From: Cordylochernes scorpioides | Lineage: Eukaryota > Arthropoda > Arachnida > Pseudoscorpiones > Chernetidae | Assembly (NCBI GenBank): GCA_030710605.1 | Contig: CP092884.1 | Location: 18,395,483 to 18,459,482, forward strand | Direction: 5' to 3' | DNA: 64,000 bases | Program-made: the position numbers and the translations under genes | Notes under the pieces: generated by a model | The model's input: the letters and a program-made list of their open reading frames with translations, nothing else | What the model was told of the DNA's origin: nothing | Databases searched by the model: none | Shown here: positions 1 to 10,754 of the stretch, in pieces | How positions within the stretch are numbered: position 1 is the first letter of the stretch | Layout of the letters: every line of letters starts with the position of its first letter

Positions 1-1379
1 TTTGATCTTCTATAATAATAATTATAATAATTAGGTAAAACCATATTGGTTTTTTAACCATTAACTGAAGCAAATCCGGGCGAAGTCAGTTCCATTCCGC
101 TATAAATAGAGAATCTCATAATTTAATGTTCATCTAATTTTTTTTTGGATATCGCTGTATACAATGCTAACTAGGCCTTCGCATCTTTCGCTTCTGAATG
201 GATTAGTCCTCCGAAGGAAGGAATTAGAGATAAATGAGAAGATTTGGAGACAATGGCGCCTTGTGTTTCGCCTCATGTAGTCGGCCCATTGTTAGTCTAA
301 TGGGCCAAATGGATCCATAGTTCACTCCTGTCCGAGAGAGAGAGACAACTTCAATTTAAAATTTCTATTTTTAGAATGGATGACTTTTTGATAAGTTTCT
401 TTCACGGACTATTTGAGATAATTTAAAATAGAATTGGTAATCTAACTCTAAAAATATATAATAGGAAGTATTTTAAAATTTCTATTCCTATATGAAATTG
501 GAATTATAAATGGTTTGACTTTCTTCTTTATTTTTGGCTAAACTATCCTCATATAAAACGGTCTTTTTTTATAATTCGCTTGACGATACCATCTTTAGCA
601 ATAATTGTCTATTTACACAAATATTCTAATTTTATTTTGGACAGAAGATTTTGACCCAATTGATTGTAATCCGATAATGGTTATATTTTGTTCATAATGC
701 TGTGTGACAAGGCGAGTTTTGGAGCAAAATGTTCTTGAATAGGTCTAGTTAATAAATACGAGATGTCCTTCGAAGATCCTTTTGCATAAAGGTCAACTTT
801 TTTCACGACATAAAAAAAGAAACTTATCATTAGAGTATTTTTAATTTCTATCTATATTATGAAAATTCTACACTTATATATAAAGCAATTGATTGTATTC
901 CAAAGATCGGATAACACCTGGGATACGTTAAAAAAGTAGATAGAGAAAGGCCCAAAGCGTAGCATGCGAATGAACGAGGTTGATGAAAGAAGTTCTCTGC
1001 GGCGCGATTTCTGTAGTTTAGATTATCATTAATAATTCATGAGATGTGAAGGGAACTGAATTGGCCAAGATGGACCTACCTAACTTAATCAGATGATCTA
1101 TTGATATTCTTTGAAACAAATAAACTGTTATTATAAGGCTTGTTAAAAAAAGGATGAAAGTGATTGCTGATATAATAATTCATTATTATAATTTTGAGCA
1201 GACGAGCTATCGAGCTAAAGGTTAATCTACAGGCCTAACTATTTAAGAAGATACTCGACAAATTAAAATCCCATTTTATAGTTCGGCTTGTAGATGAACT
1301 ATCAGCTTGAAAGTTCGCCCCTGTCAAACGTTATATTAAAGAACCCTTATCAATAATCAAACTCGTTATTATGCTTTAA
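1..1379. other. AT-rich intergenic or intronic DNA, no gene seen
   Basis: No long open frame, RNA gene or recognisable mobile-element end was found here on either strand. The stretch has short AT-rich runs and a small (ga)n tract near 337-350. It may be intronic if the kinase gene starting at 31593 on the minus strand extends this far, but nothing in the stretch shows that. Confidence 0.5.
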
Positions 1380-1650
1380 GCTGTGATTGGCGGAGGAGTC
1401 GTATAAACCTTCGATTTTGTCAACAGCAACGACCCAGGATCGAATCCCGCATTAGGATTTTTTTCTGCAGAAAATATTTTTTTCAAAATTGCTTCCGATT
1501 CTCATGCAAAAGTCCAATCCCACTAGTAAGTGCAATTAACCAAACGGGGCTCTGGCATACTTGTAATTGCAAAAGTCGAACTGCTTTCCACCTATTTAGA
1601 CATGTGGTGCACATACCGTAAAGGAAGTTGAAAACTACCCGCCATGAATT
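1380..1650 (+). repeat. SINE-like interspersed repeat, copy 1
   Basis: Similar, in the same orientation, to 3185-3440 and more weakly to 22676-22935. The head contains gatcgaatccc near 1438-1448, which resembles an RNA polymerase III B box (GGTTCGANTCC). A shared body follows, ending in a motif like gaactgcttt...acatgtggtgcaaatac. Several same-strand copies with a tRNA-like head suggest an old tRNA-derived SINE family. The A box is weak and no target duplications were identified, so the SINE label is an inference. Confidence 0.45.
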
Positions 1651-1925
1651 TCTTGGCCTTCACCGTGGATACTTAGAAATAATGATAACAATGTTTTAAT
1701 CTATTTTAGCGATTATTTCAATCCTAAGACTGACTTGCAAGGCTGAATCTTTGGGCGTTGCCTGGATGATGACGCCTTGTCCATCCTGGTGTCTGCTAAG
1801 ACCCGAATCTATAATTCGGTCTGGAACTGAGGAGGATGCATGAAGACCTCCTTTTTGTCTGGAGGAGGACTCTCTCAAGTTGGGAGGGTCTCCCTCGCCG
1901 AAGAAAGATTTACATATATAAATGT

Positions 1926-2413
1926 GCCTAAAGAAGCACCTCCCCTTTTATTATGCAACAGAACGATGCACTGTTCTTCACCCTAGTAAAACACTTTACT
2001 AGTGATGATAAAGAATTAGCCTCAACACCAGTTTTGGCAAATACAGACAAAAAGCCAACCTGTATACCATGGTTTCGGGCTTTGACGCTCATCAGTACAG
2101 GGGCGGCTTCGATTTCATAACATCCTACGAAGAGGGTAATGAAATCGGTCGAATTTACCAATTTTAGGGAAAAATACAACATAAAGTTGCGGGAGGATGA
2201 TATTAATGTATTTTAAAAGGCATCTCTTCTTTTTATTACTTATTGCAGCCCGAAACCTTGGCATATAGGTTGGCTTTTTGTCTAAATTTGCCAAAGCTGT
2301 GGCTCATGCGGTGTTGTGGCTCATTCTTTATCATCACTAGTAAAGTGTTTTACTAGGATGAATAACAGTGCATCGTTCTGATGAATAAGAAAAGGAAGAT
2401 GTACCTCTTTAGG
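1926..2413. repeat. Foldback repeat with ~155-bp inverted arms
   Basis: The sequence at about 1926-2080 returns as an inverted, mildly diverged copy at about 2250-2413. Shared blocks include gcactgttcttcaccctagt against its complement, and the gccaaag / tttgtctgtatttgcc block. The arms are separated by about 170 bp. The structure resembles a MITE or foldback transposon. It has no coding capacity. Confidence 0.7.
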
Positions 2414-2884
2414 TACATGAACAATAATTCTCCCGAAACTTTATGTTATATGAAAAACGCCCATTTTTCACGTTTATAAAAAGTGTTTTTGAACTAATTT
2501 CATAACCGTGAGGAAGTTTATTGATTCTTTTTGCGGTATCCTTTTCCAAATACATAAGGTACATGACGTATAATCATGATGGGCTTGTGACTACTTACCC
2601 AGTAAGTACATCACATGTTTACAAATATAAAATCAGTTCGTTTTTTCACATAAAGAGTATTAGAGATCCATTTTGTAAATGGCACACTCACTAATTGGAA
2701 TTGTTCAAGAATTGAATGCCATTGAAATAATTTTCTTATGCCAATATATCCAGGTTTCGAGGAATGGTTATTGTCAGTTAGTTTACCACGGAGGTCTTAA
2801 ATAGTTCAACAAGTTTGGAAAATGACGAATTAATGTCAACGTAGAGAAAAAAGGGCTGCTGTGTAGTGCAATGTAGCGTGTCGG

Positions 2885-3075
2885 CCAAACTGTGAATGAA
2901 CTAATCAATTCTCCCGTCACGACAACGGAGCATTGCCCCAAATAGATCCAAAGTTCTGCATGGGCCGCGCCCAACGGATCGAAAGGGCAACAGTCCTGGA
3001 GCGATGATCGCTTGCCAGTGCTCTAGGGAATTCCTGAGAGAGCTAACCCGGTGTATTTCTGCCGACGGATTGCTA
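2885..3075 (-). repeat. Probable tRNA-derived SINE copy
   Basis: Read on the minus strand, the segment has a tRNA-like head: gttagctctctcagg followed by tagagcactggc resembles an A-box region, and ctttcgatccg resembles a B box about 50 nt downstream. A non-tRNA tail follows. The spacing fits a pol III split promoter. It is too degraded and extended to be a functional tRNA gene, so a SINE or tRNA relic is the best reading. Confidence 0.45.
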
Positions 3076-3184
3076 ATGTATAGAATACTTGGTTTCAAAT
3101 ACAGGATATGCTGAACGTCTCTGCTAACGGATCATACTCAAAATCAAATTTTACCTATTTGGTATTTGAATGTTTGAAGTTAGT

Positions 3185-3440
3185 TTGATAAAGGTTTTGC
3201 CGGGGGTTGCTGAAGGAAGCATATAAACTGTCGATTTTCGAAAAATAAAACGACCTAGGATAGAATCCGGCATTGGATACCTTTTCTAAATAAAAATTTG
3301 CTTCAATGGTCCAAAGGTCTGAGCACGTTAGTGAATGTAAATATATGGGATATTTTAATACAAAAGTTGAACTGCTTTATACATGTGTAAACATGTGGTG
3401 CAAATACAGTAAAACGGTCGATAACTACTAACCATGATTT
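3185..3440 (+). repeat. SINE-like interspersed repeat, copy 2
   Basis: The best match in the window to the repeat at 1380-1650: shared blocks are catataaactgtcgatttt, the tagaatccggcattgg B-box-like segment, and the tail gttgaactgcttta...acatgtggtgcaaatacagtaaa. Same strand and order of blocks as copy 1. It is not flanked by clear duplications. Confidence 0.45.
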
Positions 3441-3954
3441 TCATAAAATTTATGGTGGATAGTCAGGCAGCTATCATAAGATTTGTATCATGTATTTTAA
3501 GAATAAGTAAAAAAAAGGTTTTGCTCTCTGCTCTCTCTAAATCAGATTCTTTATTATGGGTATTCCCCACATTAGAAGCAACAGGTTTGAGAACGTCATA
3601 TCGCACAGCTGATAATAAATATATCGAAATATCAATTTATTTTTATAATGGAAAAAAAATATTTTGCCTTTGTGCGTAATGAGAGAAAAAATTATTTCTA
3701 AAAAGAGTTAAATTAATTTTTAACCGAAAATAGAATGTAAGAAATGTCCAATTTGTCAGATTCTCTTATAACTAATATATTGTTAGAAAAAGGAATACAT
3801 GAAAGGTTAGTCATAGATTTCTTTATACATTTAATTGTAGAATTGACAAGTTTTGAGCCATTCTACGGGCTTAGAAGTAAATCGTTTGATACAAAAATCC
3901 CTTTCTTCTATAATATCAACTGAGTAGATTACATAGAATAAAATTAAGAAAAAT

Positions 3955-4200
3955 GTATTTCCTGAATGTTCAAATAAAAGTTGCTAATAGCTTGCGCAAT
4001 CTGTCGGAATAAATATCAACTAATCATTGATTTTTAATTATTCCAGAATTAGCCAAATATCCTTTCTATATTAATCAAGAAAAGCAACCACGTACGCGTT
4101 TCAGGCTGTTGGCCCTCATCAGCGTGTTGCAAGCTGTACCTACAGGTGGCGCAAGTCATTAGCAACTTTCATTTGCAGATGCCTTTCTCTTAATTTATCA
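3955..4200. repeat. Foldback repeat, member of the gcgtttcg / ctgttgg family
   Basis: The arm at about 3965-4010 is the inverted counterpart of 4145-4195 (blocks gttgctaat and gcgcaa). The middle segment (aatcaagaaaagcaaccacg, then acgcgtttcaggctgttggc) recurs at 4660-4845 and 38080-38700, and in shorter form at 6360-6545, so this is one copy of a short, high-copy non-autonomous element. No ORF. Confidence 0.6.
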
Positions 4201-4659
4201 ACCTGATCCCAGTCAAATTTCACGTTTTTACAGTTTTTTTATAAATTTAAATTTTTATTTGTAAACAAAACTGCGAGTATATTTGTTCAAAACGATGTTA
4301 TATTGGCTGAGGGATATATAACAGATGCTATATATCTAACGTATTTAGTAATAACTGGCGAGCTTTCAGGCCAAACGACTTTTCATCGGGCCTTTGAGTG
4401 AATAGATTTTATAATAGTAAAATAAGTAGACCCTGATGTCAAATGTTTCCTTATTTAAGAACAAAACCGCCATCTTTCAAACCAAAGACTTTCTAAAGAA
4501 TTAAAGATTCTATTAGAATTGATATCTTTTTACCGTGACGTTTTCCCATAAATGAAACATATTTTCACTGAGCTTTTTTTACTGCTAGAAAAATTTATTG
4601 GGAGGGCGTATATAAATACGCTGTTCATGTGAAAAATTTAAAAAATGGTCAAGTGTTTA

Positions 4660-4845
4660 TAATAAAAAAGGCCTATCCTGAACGCTCAAATGAGCATTTT
4701 TAGATGGGAGAGCGCCTTTGGCCTTAAATATCCTTTTTTGATTTCTCAGGAAGCCTCTAGGTCCAATATTTTGGCCGTAGAGATACAGTCTGCACCACGC
4801 TGACGGGCCAACAGCCCGAAACACGTTCGTAGTTGGATTTTTTAT
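4660..4845 (-). repeat. Copy of the same short repeat family, inverted
   Basis: The sequence cagtctgcaccacgctgacg followed by ggccaacagcccgaaacacg is the inverted form of the segment at 4085-4125 and of 38255-38290. The left part (cctatcctgaacgctcaaatg) matches the cctgaccaggagcacatg edge of the copies at 32.7 and 38.1 kb. Confidence 0.6.
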
Positions 4846-4849
4846 ATTT

Positions 4850-5164
4850 TTATCAAATAAAGGGTTGAAGGAAGGGTTCTAAAAGAAGTTCTAAAAAACT
4901 GAGTATATACATCTGGTAAGTCAATTTTTCTATTAATACTTTTTATTTTCTTAGATGATTATGTTATTTATATGTTTATTTTATTTTATTTCATTTTTAA
5001 ATCAGATATTTATTACTATTATTTATATATTTATTTCACAGTTATTTCAAATTTTATGGTTTTTTATTTGCTTAATTAATTCGAAATATCTTAATTATCA
5101 ATATTTATTTTTATATATTACACTGTTTTTCTTTTGATTATATTTACTTTGTTTAAAATGTATA
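4850..5164. other. AT-rich spacer, no feature
   Basis: Extremely AT-rich. The open frame at 4955-5137 consists of low-complexity Ile/Phe/Leu codons arising from T runs and shows no domain or conserved pattern. Confidence 0.5.
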
Positions 5165-5335
5165 TATTACATAGTTTATCGCCCAATAAACTTGTAAGAC
5201 GTCCGTGGCTCACCTGAAGCACGCGACCTGCTGCGTGCTTCATAACAAAAAACCTCGAAAAAGATGGACGATTGGTCCATCGAAATATTGGATTAATAAA
5301 TAATCTTATTACAATCCAAAATAAGCCATATTTTA
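5165..5335 (+). repeat. Fragment related to the 25775-26100 foldback MITE
   Basis: The blocks cgaaatattggattaataaa and ttacaatccaaaataagcc parallel the end of the foldback at 25775-26100 (aaaatattggaaaataaata, attcaatccaatatatgcc). An internal hairpin (gcacgcgacctgctgcgtgc) lies at 5220-5240. This is a diverged single copy. Confidence 0.4.
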
Positions 5336-5383
5336 AAAATATATTTATATTATGGATTGCTCTACTTTCAGAATATATATATA

Positions 5384-6352
5384 CTAGCGGATGTACCCGG
5401 CTTCGCCCGGGTTTTACCCGAGTAAAGGTTTGTCTAACGAATCTCTCGATAAAGTGAACATTTTTTCCCGGTTCCTTGAAAAATACTCGATAAGTTGAAT
5501 AAAATCAATATTAATTGGTTCCCTCGGTAATTAGAAGTTGAAGGAATAGTATCTTGCCTTGGAATTGTATCATTATTCTTGTATGGATGTACCCGGCTTC
5601 GCCCGGGTTTTACCCGAGTAAAGGTTTGTCTAACGAACATTTGTTAAAACAATTCTCTATAAACTTATTTAAAAAAAAGATATATTTTGATAATTTGAAA
5701 CTCGTAAATTTGAATCTCTCGATAAAGTGAACATTTTTTCCCGGTCCCTGTGTGCCGTGTCATCCTGAATTTTGTCTTTCCTAATTTTCTACATTACAAA
5801 ATCATCGTTTTATCTAGTGAATATTTTTTCCCGGTCCCTTGAAAAATACTCGAAAAGTTGAATAAATTCAATATTAATTGGTTCCCTCGGTAATTGGAAG
5901 TTAAAGGAATAGTATCTTTGCCTTGGAATTGTATCATTGTTCTTGTCTCAAATAAATTGCCGTGTCATCCTGAATTACAAAATCATCATTTTATCTATTC
6001 TCCCAATATATATGTTGTAGATAAATGATAAAACTAACTTTGACTTGTGCGCAATTAATAGGTAGAAAATCTTACTTTTGATAAATAATCTTTAAGATAA
6101 TAAACTTAGTGATAATAAAACTTATAGATAAAAAAACTTGTTAACATCGTCGCAATGGGGGCGCTGCTTTCGAGTTAAATCTACAAATCTGCAAATAACT
6201 CTAAGGATATTCAAGATATTCAAGAAATTATTTTTTCAGAAACCTTCCCAGTACTATACTAAATAACTTCCCAAAGTTTCATGGCGTTCCAATGAGTGGT
6301 TTGGTCAGGCATAAAGGACACACACACACACACATTCATTTTTATATATATA
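5384..6352 (-). mobile_element. Non-autonomous Helitron
   Basis: The minus-strand 3' terminus is CTAG (5384-5387) followed by host T, and just inside it is the GC hairpin cccggcttcgcccggg (5396-5411), the layout of Helitron 3' ends. The opposite end (about 6335-6352) reads, on the minus strand, as a tatatata tract then aaaatgaatgtg, matching the 5' end of the Helitron at 46610. Both copies share the interior block with gcagcgcccccattg and the block gttcactagataaaac. The element has no Rep or helicase coding. It has duplicated itself internally: the 3'-end hairpin recurs at 5585-5612, and the segment 5438-5580 recurs at about 5815-5955. An (ac)n tract has expanded near the 5' end (6318-6334). 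Confidence 0.75.
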
Positions 6353-6359
6353 TTTAAAA

Positions 6360-6545
6360 ATAATGAAGGAATATCCTGACTTAAAGCAAATGTGATTTTT
6401 TTAGATGGCCATCTAGTGGAACAGAAATCAACTAAACATCGATTTAACCTGTTACCTGATATTTGGCCAACCCACCTTCTTGCTAAATCAAGAAAAGCCA
6501 TCCACGAACGCGTTTCGAGGATATATATACTGTCCTCGATTATAA
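6360..6545 (+). repeat. Copy of the gcgtttcg short repeat family
   Basis: Contains ggccatctagtggaacagaa, then gatatttggccaaccca, then atccacgaacgcgtttcg, matching in order the left half of the compound element at 38080-38290. It directly follows the Helitron 5' end. Confidence 0.6.
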
Positions 6546-6599
6546 AATCCTGGTTATACAGAGTTAATTTTTATATTATTCTAATAATAATATTTTAAG

Positions 6600-8730
6600 A
6601 ATATATAAATGACATTATATATATTCTACGAGAGAATAGTTAGATAGGTACCAGTTTATAGAAACCGATTATGTCACTAAGGCAAGTTGTTTTCATCACA
6701 ATGCGCCTGGAATTCTTTAAACGCGCACGATTCCGCGCTGATTCCTAAGATTAATTTTATAGAGCGTAGATTTCAGTGGAGAATTCCACGTTGTTTAGGC
6801 TGAGATAGAGAAGTACAGTTAGTTATATTCTTCTTTGCTTATGGATCGAAAAGCATTTCTGGTTTATGGGAATTCTTCTTCATCCAGTTTTACCATTAGC
6901 TATTGGTTTGAAAAAATTTTAAAAAGGTTGAACATCAATATTTGCTGAGTATAGTTCAGGACATATAGCAGATGTAGGTACCGCTAAAATCATAGAAAAA
7001 TTCGCCAACTTGTTTTCTTGGACGAACGAAAGTGCAAACAGCATAAGCTCAGTTTGAAATAGGTAGAGGTATGTATGCATTATTTTTATTCTATATTCGA
7101 CACATTTATAGGAGAAACTTTGAACAAATCTACATTAACTAGTTCAAACATTTACACATCACTTAATTGTTAATGCGCATCTAGTTTAGAAGGTTTTGAG
7201 GGGCGTTTGGGAATTATAAAAATGCTCTTACTCCATTTTCACTATTTATATTTACCCAACTTCAAAGGATAATATATGTAACAATACGATAATTTCTTGA
7301 TATCTAACGGCTTTTAAATTTGAATATCAATGTAATGCTTTATTATAATATTAGGACAATGACCCGGCTTGGCCCTGGATCTTACCAAGTAAATGTTGCC
7401 CATGCAATATTGTATATTAACCAATATATATTTTCTTTAGTATAGCGTATAGTTTTTTATCATAAATAAATCATTAATATAATAATTCTTAAGATATAAT
7501 AAGGATAATTTAACATCACTTTAGATGATTAAGCTTCTTATTTTATTTGTTAATAAAACTTAATATTGATATTTTAAATTCTTGCATATATTAAATTGAC
7601 CTATTTAAGGCCTACTTATCAAAATATATTAATATAATTATTTAGTTTATTGGATTTTAATTCACTCCGTTAATATAAAATTGAATTTATAAGCTTTTTT
7701 AGTTGATTAATAATGATTTTAAAAAAACTTAATTTAAGACAAATTTGCATCTAAGTCATCCTATTTTCTATGATTTAAAGGTTTGCTATAAATGAAGATC
7801 ACTTTTTGAAACGTTTCAAAACATTGTCTTCTTTTAATTGTGGTATGCATACGCGAATGTTTACTACTAATTACACATTTTGTTCGCGCTTTAGAGTAAA
7901 AATATAAAAATCAGTTTATTATCGGATGAATTAGAATTTTTTTAAAGCTCAAAATTATGACAGTGACTCCTTCCAGATCTATCTTTATATCGTATAAAAT
8001 ATCACCTGGATATGTCAAGTATTGCTGAAACGTAGGCAGAGCTGACATTAAAGCAAACTATTATCTTTATTTATATAAAAGGTTCATTCAAAAACTTCCG
8101 AAATATTTTAATATCCAAAAATATAAATATATATGTTATGATAAATTTGTTTGATATAGAGTTTGCTTAGGTTGTTTGAGGATACATAAGTATTTTTATG
8201 ATATTGCATTCGTGGTAATAATAATAAAAACAGTTTAAATCATTCTTTGCTTTAATATTGAGCTGATAGACATAATTAAAGATAAAATAATATCTTACTT
8301 GAAGCGTGAAGAATGAAGAAACAAAAACGTTACATATTTACATATCTACAGATAGGGAAAGCCGCGACATCTGGCGGTCGTTTTAACAGAGTAGTTTGTT
8401 TTATAAATTATAATTTTGAAATAAAATAACTTTTATATAAATATATTAAATTTTCTTTTTAGAGATCTATAAGGAATTATGTGAAAGAGTTCCCGCTATT
8501 CTACCACGTGCATTAAGCGCTATATATATATTGCCACGTGGAAAATTAGGGAAGACCAAAACTTCAGGATGAGAAAACAATTTATTTAAAGCAAGAACGA
8601 ACTATGAATGGTAAACAAAAGATAAGCCACGAGGGAAATTTACAGAGTAGCAAAATATAAACATAAAAATGACCACTCTGTTAATAAAAATAAGAAAATT
8701 AATAAATACTTTGTTACAATATACTACCGT
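6600..8730. other. AT-rich stretch with a few relics, no gene
   Basis: No convincing coding region. At about 7352-7385 the block gacccggcttggccctgg looks like a decayed Helitron 3' hairpin in minus orientation. Two CACGTG E-boxes lie 24 bp apart (8505-8510 and 8535-8540) around an AT tract; whether they are functional cannot be judged. Confidence 0.4.
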
Positions 8731-8804
8731 TAAGAGAAGAGAGTTTCAAAATTTATAAATTTGTCAACAAATTAACAAATTTATAAATTTTGAAATTCTC
8801 TTAA
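8731..8804. repeat. Near-perfect AT-rich hairpin
   Basis: About 33 bp starting ttaagagaagagagtttcaa is followed after about 10 bp by its inverted complement ending ttttgaaattctcttaa. This is a compact palindrome that could extrude as a cruciform. It may be a tiny foldback element. Confidence 0.7.
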
Positions 8805-8999
8805 TGATACAGAATTAGCTTGCTGTTCTGACTCAATGTTATATTCAAAATCTGTATTTCTTAATTTATTATATTTCACTTTACTCTTCTCTTCCATATT
8901 TTTTTACTCTTATTATATATATATACGCACATTATAACAACTTTACATTAAGTGTAATCCCACATATATAGGATTATATACACTTTATAACTCTCCTTG

Positions 9000-9250
9000 G
9001 GAAATCTGTCTAGCCTCTCAGTTTTGAGCAATCCATCGTTAACAATGAAGAAGTTTCTTCCGAAGACCGTTGGGAGTCTCCAAGCTCTTAATGATTTATA
9101 GCCCAGCTGGACCGGGTCCAATCCCGCTGAAGAAAGATTAAATTTCCACGTGGCCGACCCATCTATCAGCCCTGCTCGGGTTTCACCACGGACAGTTATC
9201 GTGGCAATTTCCCGGGCCTCGATTACACCATCATTGGAATCCTTCCAGAC
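9000..9250 (+). repeat. Probable tRNA-derived SINE
   Basis: Contains a tRNA-like head: gggagtctccaagctctta, then gcccagctggaccgggtcca with the B-box-like ggtccaatccc at 9115-9125. A distinctive tail follows with ccacgtggccgacccatc and cacggacagttatcgtgg. There is no oligo(A) tail and no second copy in the window, so assignment rests on the pol III-like head. Confidence 0.4.
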
Positions 9251-10440
9251 ATTTTTCTTTTACCAGTAAACAACTGGATCAATAATTCTGCTGCAGTTTT
9301 TCTTTTGAAAGAATCTCTTTGAGGTACTTGTTGCTTTGCAGTAGGAATTTAATCACAAAGAAAATGAAGCTTTAATTTTCTTAGTTTAGCTTTCAAAATT
9401 TGATGGCTTATGGAGGGGATATATGCTAATTACTCTGAAATTACGTATCCTTACAGGCTATTTCAGGGAGGAGTTTCTTCTTCAGGCTTTAGATACAAGA
9501 TAAAACTTGCTAAAACGGATAAGTTAGAACTAAAATAAAAGATAAAATAAAGGCGAAGTTGTACTAGAAACATTCACCTGATATTTTAATAAATAGAGAA
9601 GATCATTGATTAAAGCGTGGTATTTATTGGTGGATGAATTTCAAGAAATCGAAAGCACATTGTTTTTCTACTGTTTAAAAAGGAAAACATTTCATTTTTC
9701 ACTTTTCCCAGAAAAAAAATCAATGTTCTCGAAATCTTACGATTTATTCACTAATAAAAGACACACTTCACCCATTGATCTGCTCTCTTTATTTTAAAAA
9801 GTGACGTCAAACTAGAAGCGTGTAATTTAAGATGCATATTAAATTTGATTCTGAATGTATACAAGTCTCGAATATTTATATATGATGGAGGTTTGAAAAA
9901 TATTTTCTTTTCTATGAATATTTTAGTAGTGTTGTGTGTGATTGTTTCTTAATATTTTCACATTGGTGCGGTAATTGCATTATCATATTTATGATCTCAC
10001 ACCCTCTATTTAGCAGAGACTCCAGCATAAGTCTCTGATATTTGGCATATACATTATATAGTAATGACATTTATTTACCTCAAAGCCGTGTTCTCGAGAT
10101 CGTTCTCGACTAATAAAAAAACAATGCTGATATCCTTTCATATAAATTACGACAGTTTCTACGCTTAACGATTAAGCCATTCATCTTAGTTTTTTGATAA
10201 AATGTCTAAGTAGAGTATCAATATATTAGCCGTTTAAATGTAATTTTAAATCATGCCCAAAAAACAATTATACAATTGAAAAAAAAAGGCTCTAGGTCAA
10301 TTGATTTTCAATGGAAACTATAAAATTGATGCTAATTCAACGATGTTCTTTTTAATGGAAAAATATGTATATCCTTAGAAAAAATTAAGATTTTTGAAGT
10401 CATATAGCCTATATTTTGAATGGTGGACAAGCCATGATTA
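9251..10440. other. AT-rich DNA, no feature supported
   Basis: Only short frames are present (for example 9606-9797) with no recognisable domain. No repeat shared with the rest of the window was noticed. Confidence 0.45.
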
Positions 10441-10448
10441 TACATGTA

Positions 10449-10690
10449 CTAGCCGAATGACCCGGGCAACGCCCGTGTTTTACCCGATTGAATGTTTTTA
10501 TTCAAATACTATTTGTTACAATTATAATTTGGCGCCTTAAATAGATGCATATATTAGTTAATAACTATAGCCTATGTGCTTTATCTGTCTATTTTCTGTT
10601 GGCTTCCGTAGGCGTCTCTTACTGGGAAAAAGAAATAGAGGATTCCATTTAGTTATTAACTAATATATGCATTTATTTAAGGAGCGACCC
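10449..10690 (-). mobile_element. Helitron 3' end (minus orientation), element body unclear
   Basis: CTAG at 10449-10452 is followed by ccgaatgacccgggcaacgc and a gtaaaacacggg-type block, i.e. the inverted form of the Helitron 3' terminus at 19408-19438. Inside lies an inverted pair (about 10529-10565 and 10647-10685, core atgcatatattagttaataa). No 5' end could be located, so the extent is uncertain. This subfamily (gggcgttgcccgggtca hairpin) differs from that at 5384 and 57412. Confidence 0.6.
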
Positions 10691-10727
10691 GCTCCAACAC
10701 AATAGTTACAAAAACGAAAAAGCGAGT

Positions 10728-10751
10728 GGGGGGGGGGGGGGGGGGGGGGGG
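10728..10751 (+). repeat. 24-nt poly(G) homopolymer
   Basis: Twenty-four consecutive G residues with a further A run at 10797-10809. The tract is predicted to form G-quadruplexes and is prone to length variation or assembly error. It produces a spurious polyproline frame on the minus strand. Confidence 0.9.
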
Positions 10752-10754
10752 CAA

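Noticed and set aside
9115..9125. A functional tRNA gene at the B-box-like motif
   Set aside because: The flanking sequence does not fold into a complete cloverleaf with an acceptor stem, and it is followed by a long non-tRNA tail, so a SINE is more likely.
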